From: Adiantum capillus-veneris
Lineage: Eukaryota > Streptophyta > Polypodiopsida > Polypodiales > Pteridaceae
Direction of reading: 5' to 3'
DNA length: 64,000 nucleotides
NCBI GenBank assembly: GCA_014529385.2
Contig: CM043967.1
Location: 86,479,278 to 86,543,277 of the forward strand
The notes beneath the pieces are model-generated. The model did not search any database. It was given only the letters and a program-made list of their open reading frames with translations, and was not told the origin of the DNA. Of the stretch, positions 55,246 through 64,000 are shown one piece after another. The first letter of the stretch is position 1; each line of letters begins with the position of its first letter. A program made the translations under genes and the position numbers.

Positions 55246-55376
55246 CAGCCTAGATCCCACACAAAAACACTTTGCATTCCTTGCATCAAAAACTTAATCA
55301 AGCTTCCACCTGGTTCCCAAGGAAAACCCGTAGAGATTCCATATATCAACTTTACATCACGAAAACCATCAATCAT
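55246..55376 (-). other. Filler sequence in element D absent from B
   Basis: About 125 bp between the two deletion junctions. On the minus strand it continues the frame after EKEIYLLM as DGFRDVKLIYGISTGFPWEP. Origin unknown. It may be captured during reverse transcription. Confidence 0.5.
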
Positions 55377-55547
55377 GAGCAAATATATCTCCTTCTCCAT
55401 AGCTGAGAGGTCTCCATTGATCATTTGTGTCATCCATTCTTGCTTCTTCGACAATTCACCCTTGGTTTGCATCAGCCCTTCAATCACTTCATAAGGCCCT
55501 TCACTTTCATCTTCAACCTCATTTGCAAATGCAACTAAACCATCCTC

Positions 55548-56109
55548 CTAGATTTCTTTGTCCACCATCAAAAGAGATGCAACCTCAGCATCCTCATCAC
55601 TGCTAGCAGTACTATCACTATCCTCATCAGACACTGTGGAATAGCCTTCATCACTAGACTCGTCCTCATCCTCATAAAGCTCCTCCAATCGTTTCCTTGT
55701 GTCCATATTATAAAGCTTCTTGGCACCTGTCTTTCCATAGAGGCTAATCGTACCATGTCTCCAATCTTGAACAGCTCCCACTGCACGTAACCATGGTCTA
55801 GACGCCCAATATAATCGGATATGCTCCCAACCCCGCTGGCATCACATGAAAATCAACCACTGCCTTTGCATCATATGCTTCCACTTCTAAGCTCTTTACA
55901 ACACCCAAACATTTTACTTTCTGATGGTTGGCCAATCTAATCTGGAAACCTGACACTCCAGTCACTGTAAGACCCATCTTCTCAATGCATGAGTGTGTTA
56001 TGACGCATATTTGGGCTCCGCCATCAACATAACCTTGTCCTAGATATTTTTTTTTGTGCCACACATCTACTATTGGAGAAATGTTTGGTAGCTCATCCAT
56101 TGCCAACAT
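55548..56109 (-). pseudogene. pro: Element D protease region
   Basis: Two minus-strand frames (56109-55798 and 55781-55548) match the B protease: YVDGGAQICVIT, then IILG, and VGAVQDWRHGTISLYGK. A small change near 55798 breaks the frame just before the RPWLRA motif. It ends with DKEI and TAG exactly as in B. Confidence 0.85.
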
Positions 56110-56178
56110 CGAGTCACTGAACCTCTCTCTGGCTCTTTCTCCATTGGGTTAACCATCCTCTTCCACTGTCGCTTTAGC

Positions 56179-57566
56179 TTAGGCACCATTTCTATAAGCT
56201 GCCCAAAAAGTAACATTTGCCTTCCTGCTCGTCAGATACTCCTTCAAGTCATAGCTTAATTGTCCATCCCCTAGTCGAAAATCTGAAACATGAAACTTTC
56301 GACGAGATCTCCTTTTCCTCTTGGCCTTGACATCCTCACCTTCATGACTCTTTCCCTTCTTCTTACTAGGACCTGGGGCATTTCTTCCTTCCTTGTCCTC
56401 TTTCGTCCTCTTCCCAATAGGCATCACTAATGTATTTTCTAGCTTTGATGCCTTCTCTAAGGTAACCACACTTAACACTTTTGTCTTTCCCTTTTCCTCC
56501 TCGGTTAATCCAGTGGTTCCTTCATCTCCCTTAATTTCGATGCCATAATCACTTGACCTAGTTAGCACCTGTCTTGGCAATGGATACATGTCTCCCCCCA
56601 TCCTTGGTGGCTTACCACATTGCGAGCTGATGTGGCCCGACTCTCCACAATTATAACATGTGGGCATCTGCCTCCAAAACCTACCATTACTTTCTCCAAC
56701 ACCATTCCTAGGTCTTTCTTCACCTCCTGGCTTATTTGCAAACCTCCCTCGACCTTGATTATTTCCCACCTGACCTAGCATGTTTAGGCTGAGATTCTTC
56801 ATTAAATCTACCACTTGCCTCATGTCTTGCCTTAGCCCATCATCTTGCACCGATGTAGTCACCACTGCTGGCATAACCTGAGTAGTAACAGGAACCACTG
56901 GTTCATGATGAACCCCTGACATGCGACCTTGGAAGACTCTATAGGCTGAAATTGAGACCTCATGGGCGAAGACTCCACCCCTAACTGGCTCATTTTCCTC
57001 AACTTCCACTCTTTGTTCCTTGCTACCTCTAGTGCATCTTCATATGTCCTACGCTTCTTTAGCTCCACTCTCCAACGTATATTCTCCCAATGACCAGCCA
57101 AAAACCTATCCTTCTTCATCATGTCAGGCGGGGGTACTTGTGGTGCTAAGGCCTTGCACATTCTCTCCCATGCAAATGAAAACTTTCATATGCACGCATC
57201 CACTGGCTCACCTTCCTTTTGCACCAAACCTTATACTTCTTGCCACACTTTGTCAGGATCTTCTATCTTCACAAACTCCACTTTCAACCCATGCCTTAGA
57301 TTGTCCCAACTCAATCTTACAGGTGGATCCGCTACACGCAACTCCTCTTCAAATGTTTTTGACCAGACTCGTGCATCACTCTTCAAACAAATTTGGAGAA
57401 GACGTAACATCTGCGCAGGGTCATGAATCTGGTTGCTAATGCAAGCAACCTCCATCTTTTCCAAAAAATCTTCCACATCTTCATCACTTCTTCCATGAAA
57501 CTCTGGATAAGAGGAAGCCATGGCTACCCAAGTTACTATGCTTTGAGAACCCCTTCGAACACACAT
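56179..57566 (-). pseudogene. gag: Element D Gag (broken)
   Basis: Homologous to B Gag. ATG at 57566 (MCVRRGSQSIVTWVAMASSY) or 57521. Frames 57566-57231, 57161-56859 and 57009-56179 together give the capsid region and a CCHC knuckle (CYNCGESGHISSQC), then a basic tail. Shifts and a stop at 57231 (CAA/GAA to TAA-type change) break it. Confidence 0.9.
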
Positions 57567-57624
57567 GCAAGAACCCAAAATTTTTCACTGACTCAACCTA
57601 TACAAACTTCAATGGAGCTTGACT

Positions 57625-57843
57625 TTAGATAAGGACAAACACATGCACATCAAATGAGTTTTCATAGTTGATCATCGGAATTACATCAGGCAAAGGGCAT
57701 TCCAGGATCTCTCTTAATCTTCTTGGCCCGAACATAAAGACTATGCGCTGCTGGAAAAAAATCTTTCTAGACACATGAACATTTATCTGGATTCTTTGAG
57801 TTAAATGAAAAGGAGTGAATTGAGGTCCATTTTGATCATCCAT
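57625..57843 (-). CDS. Leader small ORF of element D, 72 aa, intact and conserved
   Basis: Unknown function. Minus-strand ATG at 57843 to TAA at 57625-57627, exactly 72 codons like small ORF 1 of element A. The core HVSRKIFFQQRIVFMFGPRR, then L.EIL and VIPMINYENSFDVHVFVLI, matches A at most positions. It lies between the primer site and gag in the gag orientation. The leader of B carries the same ORF with one TAG. It may encode a regulatory or packaging factor, or act as a translated leader ORF. No known family recognised. Confidence 0.6.
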   Translation of the reverse strand: MDDQNGPQFTPFHLTQRIQINVHVSRKIFFQQRIVFMFGPRRLREILECPLPDVIPMINYENSFDVHVFVLI

Positions 57844-57867
57844 TAAAGCCAACCATGAAGCTCCCAA

Positions 57868-58581
57868 GAAAGCACACCAGTCTTATCCTCTGATTTTGCC
57901 AAAATTTCAGCAGCATAACAGCATAAATGGCTCAAAAGACCAAAAAACCAACCATCACAATTTGGAAAAATTTTGACAGAGTTTCCCACAAGTAGAGTAG
58001 TAAGAACCCAAAATATAGACTGTATATGTATGCATAAACTGTCAACAATAGAACCCGAGCATCAAATAGGACTCAGTAGTACATAGCCTATGGCGAGGTC
58101 ACGAAAAGGGTGCTCCAGCTACCTATATCACCGAAAGGATCTCCACATTTGAGAATCCCCTAGCTCAATAAAACCTCACGCTATCGACCCTCACACGAAG
58201 GCTTATGCAAATCTCGTATAGTCAAGTCTCAGAAATGACTATCTTCCAGACCAAGTCTCAGAAATGGCTGGGACTGCCAAATAAAACCAAATATGGCTCC
58301 ACAAAGGCGTACAATGGCATTTTCCACAAGTAACGTACAATCCAACAGACAATGCGCTCAAACAGGCGCCAAATGATGCATACCCACAACAACTGCAAGT
58401 GACACCACTGCTAGTATATCACTGTACTCCAGCTACCTGTACATGTGTGAATCACCTCTCCCTGTACCTCTCCCTGTAACTTGTAACATGTAACCTGTAA
58501 CCTGTAATCTGCAACCTGTAATCCCGAATCTAGAAGCTTGAAGCTCGAAGCAGAAGGTACTCGAAGAAGATCCTAGGCACC
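57868..58581 (-). other. Leader of element D
   Basis: Collinear with 37938-38663 of B, with CTGTAACCTGTAA short repeats near 58470-58530. The minus-strand primer site TGGTGCC is at 58576-58582. Confidence 0.55.
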
Positions 58582-58588
58582 AAAAGAA

Positions 58589-59623
58589 TGTGAGCGGGAT
58601 GAAAACACACACAACACCTCTATAACGACCCGACACACACTCTTGGAATGATACACACACACATACTATGGGGCACCACTCGGCTTACACAACACACCTG
58701 GCCGAGACAGGGAACACACCTCTGGAGTGAGAGGAGAGAGACTATCCACTTGCCCACTCCACACACACACACACACACACACACACCCCCAAAAAACTCA
58801 GCTCAAAAGAGAAGAATTTCTAATGTTTAGATACAATTGAGCTTGGGCCAACACCAATGGGGCAAATAGCTCACACAATATGGGTAAAAGATACCATATA
58901 CAATCACAAATTGGACCAGAAGCTTCGCTCATAGGAGAAACTTACACAGCCAAAAAAGCAAAAAAAGAGTGAGGAATTTGGCAAAATGGACAGCGCCATC
59001 GCGTCCAGAACGGCGCAAAACCCCAGTCTACAATGTCAAAGTGCTCAAATCCGACGTCGGATGAGTAGTTTACGGCCAAAACAAGCTCCAAAAACCCCAA
59101 AAACACACCTGCGGCTGTTCCTCCTCTCTTCTCCACATTTTTTCTGGTCTTCTCTCTGTTTTTCCAGTTCCCACACTTAGCTTTATTAGTTGGGCACCCT
59201 TGGCGTTTTAGATGACCTCAAACGGACCCCAAACAGGCCAAAACCTGACCTCGCAGTGCATAGTTGTCACCTTTTTGCATCACCCGCACACCTGTCACTC
59301 AGCTTTTTCCAATAATGCGTCTCGCCACCACGTGAAACGGCACCAAAATATGGTCCTCATGATGACCTTTCTGCATAATTATCAGAAGAAAACACCCACG
59401 TTGTGTCCGTACTTCTCCGCGTGCAAGTATTGACCATATTCGACGCACTATGTATATTGACCATATTGCAAGTAATAGTGAAAATCGATGCACTATGTAC
59501 ATCCTGTACACATGTGGGCCCCACGTAACCACCTGGCTATGGAAAATGGGCAATCCTTTATTCGATGCACCATGCATGTGTATGTACATATGCGCAATCC
59601 CTTGCTCGAAAAAACTCATGACA
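58589..59623 (-). repeat. 5' LTR of element D
   Basis: 1035 bp, TGTGAGCGGG...CTCATGACA on the plus strand, with an internal deletion of roughly 100 bp relative to B (around 59440-59485). Followed by the ACGT duplication. Confidence 0.9.
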
Positions 59624-61252
59624 ACGTGTACTGGTGGCAATTGGAAAGGTTAGATTTAGTGATTATCTACACCAGCTAGCAATTTGTTGATAATGTAACT
59701 TGTGACTTATTATTTGCTGCTGCTTTAGGAGAGTGCTTGTGATGGCCGAGAATCATGATGTTGCTATCCAACATGAGAAGGCTGAAGGTAGGCATGGTTG
59801 CACACTTGCCCACACATTACAGAGATACAGACGCAAGCACTTTGAGAAGGCCTTCAAGAAGTGGAGTGCTCGGATCAAGTCCACACAGGATCCCGAAGAG
59901 CAACCCCATTTTGCTTGTACAGCACGACGCTTGTTGTACAGGTTTGACATCTCTAATTGAAAAATTAAGAATATAGTATGACACACTAATCTTGTTCTAT
60001 GCAAATGAAAACATTGTGGTCTGTTTTGTAGATGGTGGAGAGATGCTCTTGTCTTTCCCATTCCCGAGCACCCCAGTGATGCATGGTGCAGGTCGGAGAG
60101 AGAAGAGACAGGCTTATATCCTGACGAGTGGATAGACGACTTGCGGCCAAAGGGAGCATGGCTCAAGTGCCCCTGGTGGCTGGACTACCCAGACAAGGAG
60201 TACCCACCCGAAGAGGAAGAGCTATACATAGGTATGCCTCTATATAGTTTTTACCTTTGCCATGAAGCAATAGAATATGGGCTCAATATCTCTTCTTTTT
60301 TTAATTAATAGCGGAGCATAGTGCGTCATGGAAGAAAGCGGTTGTGATAGAGGATGCTCTATCTCCCAGCACATCAAAGAAACCGGAGAAGAAGAAACAG
60401 ACCTCAAAGACAGACTCGCAATCACAATCGGCTGACAAGCAACGTGGGAAGAGAAAGAAGAGGGCTGTAGTTTCCAGTGATAGTGAGAGCGGGCATGTGG
60501 TTGCGGAGTATTCTGTAGAAGTCAGCGACAGTGCTCATAGCCTTGGTGCTATGAGCCACAGTGTACCGACACTATCCTTCACTCCAAGACTAGTGGGGGG
60601 CATCCAGGAGTCCCCTCCATGTTCACCATCACATGGCAGGGCTGCAGAGGACCTATCAGACACGGCCAGAGTTGTGGGAGATAACCATCTAGGTACGTAA
60701 AAATGGTTAATGTTGTGTTGTTCTCTTTAGCATTGCTTGAAAGATATATTTGATCTTATGTTGCTACATACAGATATGCATGTAGAGCCACGCCACCTTG
60801 CAGTGCATGTTAGTGCCAAAGAGTTGGCAAAAGCTATTCCAAATGTGTTGTGCAATGACAGGTAAGCCACGCTTATTTACAATCATAGTTATGTGCACAA
60901 TTTTAGTGCTAACAAAGATTGCATGCAGTTCTATGCAGTCACTACGTAGATTCTTGGGCTCTCTATTAGGAACAGGGCAGATGAACCCCAATTTGAGATT
61001 GGGTGGCGTACGTTTGGTGTGCATGGCCTTTCCCTTACACACTAGGCCAGATGCAGCTAGCACGGGTGGGGTTCCTTTATGGAACCAATGGGATAGTGAG
61101 CTTGTGGATGTTGCATTCCTTCTGGCATCCGAGTTTCTTTTGGTTGATGGCATGATTGTGGCGACATGTCGTGCCTTTCTCGCTCTCTAGTTTGTGAGAG
61201 GTTTTAAGTCTTTCCGTCTATACTTTCTTTCTTCTCTAATCTCTGAGTTTCC

Positions 61253-62424
61253 ATGGCATCTTTTGCACGTCGCCCTTCACATAACATAACTTCTTGTGAC
61301 TTTCATAACGTTAGAGAGGATGGTCTTTGGAAGTCCATATCTTTTCGTGTGAATGACTGGGTAACAATGCTTCCTTCATGCAAAGGTGTACACAGAGTGA
61401 AGAGAACTAAACGGGATAAAGTAAAAAACCATTGGAAAGGTCGTGTTCTTGCTTTCAAAGTAACCGACAATGGCTGGCTAGCTAAGGTTCAACATGTGTA
61501 CATGGCCAAGGATATGGTTTTAGACTGGGAAGAACATCCCACACTGCATTCTTACTGTAAGTACAAAAAAACCTATTTGATAGAGTGAAATTTTTCATTA
61601 TCCCATTGTTTTTCTCATTTTTTGATTCCATTCCAGATATATTTCCTTCAACAGCTGTGGAATGGCAGCCTATGGAGAGTCTAAGTGGGACGTTCAAAGC
61701 AATGCATAAAGGGATTGCAGATGCTATGTATGCTGACAAGCCACCTTCCTTTTACAAAACAATGGATTTGTTTGTCTATTTTGCAGAATACAAAGTTCCA
61801 TCACGAGAAGGTGCATATGGAGAACTACATCAGTTACCCGTTCCCACCATAAGTTCACTTGATTGGGAAGCTCCTGATGCATGTACTATATCAAGCTTCA
61901 AATCCAAGATCAAAGAAGACATCCTTAAAGCTATGTCTCTGGGCAGGATATCAAGAAGGATTAAAGTTCAATGGTTCTTGCCTATACATGTCTTTGTGGC
62001 ATGTTTCAAAACAATGGATTTGCAGAGGACAAAGACGATGTGGCTTAATAGAAGACTTTCTATGACTAAACTGGATAATTTTCATGGAGACGGATGGAGC
62101 ACCAAAGAAACTTTCCATATTGGTGACAATATTAGTTGTAGAGTAAGCCCAAATTCTATGTCTATCTCATATCAACTATGTCGTCAATCATTAGTTCTGG
62201 GCTACGACTATAGGAGATGGAGAAGCAAATTAGGTAGCTGGGTTCCTCTCGACTCTGAGGAAAATTGTCCAGAGTTTGAACTAAAGGTCACAGTCCATCC
62301 ACACACCGAGTATAGAAACCTGATAGTAACAACAAATTGGAGACCAATGATGTTAGAGAATCTTTTGAGTTTCTTGATGAAACATCTCCCGAGTTTAGAT
62401 TCAAAGTGGATGAAATTGTGGTGA
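61253..62424 (+). CDS. ORF F: two-exon protein with possible BAH-like N-terminus
   Basis: Exon 1 61253-61556, intron 61557-61636 (80 nt, GTAAGT...TTCCAG), exon 2 61637-62424, giving an uninterrupted 363-residue frame. Residues about 25-125 (SISFRVNDWVTMLP, HWKGRVLAFKVTDNGWLAKV, then a downstream SLSGTFKAMH) have the order seen in BAH chromatin-reader domains, but I cannot confirm this. The rest has no recognised motif. It begins 63 bp after the stop of gene E on the same strand, so E and F could be one gene split by a frame change. A second frame overlapping the end (to TGA at about 62506, ending CLPPKRVVFEPLART) suggests the true C-terminus was lost to another shift. Confidence 0.5.
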
Positions 62425-62508
62425 GCACAAGGATGGAGAATTCAACCTCTTGCATCACATGCCTTCCCCCAAAAAGAGTTGTATTTGAGCCACTTGCAAG
62501 GACTTGAA

Positions 62509-62749
62509 AAAACAAGTTCAATATTGTAATCATTTTGCAAATATATTTATCTTTTCTCTACTTATGTTGTTTTAAACTTACATGACATCATGATACACAT
62601 TCAAGAATCGACAGTTGGTATTAAGTATTTGAAGTACAAAATTATGAATCACCAAAGGGTATATATATATGTTCATATGGACAAAATGCACAAAAGTGTA
62701 CATAGCTTTTGTGGACTATTCAATCATGAAATTCCACTTTTCTTTTTGC
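62509..62749. other. Convergent intergenic stretch
   Basis: AT-rich DNA between plus-strand F and minus-strand G, likely holding both 3' ends. Nothing else is seen. Confidence 0.4.
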
Positions 62750-64000
62750 CTAAGAGGATTCTGCATCCTCAGATACCCTTTTCCTTTTGTGTTCAGAAGG
62801 GGGTGAAAGTTCAGGAGTGGGTGGTGGTGGTGACTTGGCAGGGTTTGGTGCTTTGGACCCCTTAGGGCTTGGCACGCGTGACTTGGCAGGGGTTGGTGCT
62901 TTGGGCTCCTTAGGACTGGCTGGCTTCGGTGATTTGGCAGCTTTCTTTGACAACATGAATGGTAGCTTGAAAGGTGAGCTAGGTGCCTCCCCCTTATTGT
63001 TTTTAAGTGTACGACTCTTTTGAACCTTGAATTTCAATGGTGAGTGGACTGGATGGCCCTTTGTATCTGCTCTTTTTTTGCAGGGCTCTTAGTGGGACTC
63101 TTTCCCTTGGCAGTCTTCTTAGTGGGACTCTTTCCCTTGGCAGGGATCTTCTTTTTGGTAGGACTCTTCCCCTTGGCAAGGATCTTCTTCTTCGTGGGAC
63201 TCTTCCCCTTGGCAGGACTCTTCTTGTGATCCTTTTTCTTTGTATGGATCTTCTTTGCAGGACTTTTCTTCTTTTGATCCATTTTCTTTGCATCCAAACC
63301 TTTGGTGGTTCTACCTTTCTTTGGTGGCAAAGGAGAATCTGGATCATTTGGATTTATTGATCTTTCCAAAACCATAGAAACAGCCTTCTCTCTCACCCAC
63401 GTGACCCAAGACTCTGGATAGTCATGCAACTGAAAAAAATAGAAAAAGGAACTAAAGGACATGACATACATACATAAAACATCAAAATAAATACATGAAC
63501 CACACTTACAGTGAGTGTAGTCATTCGGCACCTTGACTCAAGATATCTCCATGCATTTGCTTCATACTTTCAGTTTACTTTTCCCATGGATACTTGACGA
63601 AGAATTCATAAATATAATATCTTTCTCCAAAAGATTGAAGATAATAAGACTCCAATGTCCTCTACAAAATAAAAAACAATTAGCTAAGAATACCACAAAA
63701 TGTTAAAAATAACATGTAAGGAGTTAAGAATTACCCTTCAACATAGGGGTATAATATGTAATTGCAGGTCAGCATGTTAAAATCATCAAAAACACTTGAA
63801 AGGGTTCCTTGCTTGTTGAAAAGGCACTGTGTCACTAGAGGGTCAAGTATGGCAATTTGCATAGCTAGAGCCTCTGGAAGATCCCTCATAAGACACCTGG
63901 AAAAGGAAACACAAGCCCCAATGAGCCCCTTGTGCCTGTCTGCCTTGCACATGCACTAATAATTAGCAAAGCAACACATACCTGAGACAGATATAGAGCA
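62750..64000 (-). pseudogene. Gene G: lysine-rich protein with histone-H1-like tail, partial
   Basis: Minus-strand exons: from beyond the window to about 63982, 63896-63735, 63659-63510 and 63429-62750, with introns of about 75-86 nt (GT-AG). The N-terminal exons read MRDLPEALAMQIAILDPLVT, YLQSFGERYYIYEFFVKYPW and, after one shift and a TGA near 63590, YEANAWRYLESRCRMTTLT. The last exon has HDYPESWVTWVREKAVSMVL and then KSPAKGKSPTKKKI repeats of the SPKK type (about 63085-63250), which in H1 tails bind AT-rich DNA. A one-base slip in an A run (about 63071-63077) shifts into a Pro/Lys/Ser-rich C-terminus with HKRKR. Family unknown. Probably a nuclear, DNA-associated protein. Convergent with F. 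Confidence 0.5.
63085..63250 (-). repeat. Tandem ~36-bp coding repeats (AKGKSPTKKKI)
   Basis: Four to five imperfect copies encoding SPTKK/SPAKG units. On the plus strand GTGGGACTCTTTCCCTTGGC-like strings recur about every 36-39 bp. Confidence 0.85.

Larger units (their letters stand above)
54395..59623 (-). mobile_element. Element D: pol-less gypsy derivative of element B family
   Basis: 5.23 kb inserted in exon 4 of gene E with target duplication ACGT (54391-54394 and 59624-59627). The left LTR is truncated (54395-55229), the right LTR is 58589-59623. Between them are gag, the protease region and the leader ORF, closely related to B. RT, both RNase H domains and integrase are missing: the left LTR breaks at TCTCCGCG and joins a fragment equivalent to 32361-32378 (AGAGATATGAGACTCGC), then about 125 bp of sequence not in B, then sequence equivalent to about 35500. 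The layout matches non-autonomous elements that keep only gag-protease. Confidence 0.93.
52816..61190 (+). pseudogene. Gene E: ParB/sulfiredoxin-like domain protein, 9 exons, split by element D
   Basis: Exon model: 52816-53544, 53620-53824, 53914-54203, 54290-54394 joined to 59628-59648, 59729-59941, 60032-60231, 60312-60692, 60774-60861, 60929-61190. All junctions are GT-AG and keep frame. Exon 1 has a ParB-like pattern: VKHISLGWVDSHRVPYDG, DDHVADLQLSIANKCYQPTM, then YFVVWDGNHRLEAW and VECVLVDF. Exons 4-6 are Trp-rich (WIQWLRYHVYWWQLE, KCPWWLDYP). Exon 7 has a basic patch (KQRGKRKKR), possibly a nuclear signal. The last exon (GVRLVCMAFPLHTRPD...WD...LLVDGMIVATC) faintly resembles a DNA methyltransferase motif IV region. 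Damage: frame shifts near 52960 and 53532, TAA at about 53281, and the 5.2-kb insertion. Exons 3-9 are otherwise open. Family assignment is moderate. Confidence 0.6.

Overview
The window is repeat-rich eukaryotic nuclear DNA, almost certainly from a land plant. The evidence is spliceosomal introns of about 75-110 nt, a Ty1/copia element primed by initiator tRNA-Met, a Ty3/gypsy element with the second (archaeal-type) RNase H of the plant Tat lineage, a CACTA element with a TNP2-like transposase, a MULE transposase with a SWIM finger, and very many long (AG)n/(AC)n arrays. I cannot name the species. A large, seed-free-plant-type genome is a guess from the TE mix only. No bacterial-type operon, rRNA, tRNA or CRISPR was seen.

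Layout. 1-7079 is gene-free DNA with micro- and minisatellites. 7080-12202 is a complete but decayed copia element (minus strand, TSD ATTTT). 12917-20999 is a full-length CACTA transposon (TIR CACTACAAGAGGTT, TSD GGA) with TNP2- and TNPA-like pseudogenes. 22.6-23.5 kb is a LINE ORF1-like remnant. 23980-41642 is a nested stack. Element A (plus strand) is an LTR retroelement with 2.1-kb LTRs, a gag-like ORF and a long acidic ORF but no pol. Its 3' LTR is split by element B, a minus-strand Tat-like gypsy element with 1.14-kb LTRs (TSD GCGT). B is itself split 19 bp from its edge by a 2.5-kb insert C carrying an intron-containing unknown ORF and an array of CGCGTCGT-type motifs. 41.7-42.6 kb is a second LINE-like remnant. 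42689-45260 is an internally deleted derivative of the same CACTA family. 45261-47040 is a second, different CACTA remnant. 47.7-51.2 kb is a decayed MULE on the minus strand with a small accessory ORF.

51.5-52.6 kb is a GC-rich block followed by a hairpin-rich array of CACGTG palindromes. It lies just upstream of a multi-exon gene E (52.8-61.2 kb) whose N-terminal part looks like a ParB/sulfiredoxin-fold domain. Gene E is split inside exon 4 by element D (54395-59623, TSD ACGT), a gypsy relative of B that kept gag and protease but lost RT, RNase H and integrase. Directly downstream are a two-exon ORF F with a possible BAH-like region, and on the opposite strand a lysine-rich, histone-H1-tail-like gene G that runs off the window.

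The most unusual observation is a conserved 70-72 codon ORF upstream of gag. It occurs twice in each LTR of element A (overlapping as ATGA) and once in the leaders of B and D. A and B/D otherwise look unrelated and sit on opposite strands. Most inactivating stops across the window fit C-to-T decay (CAG to TAG, CGA to TGA), as expected for methylated, silenced elements.
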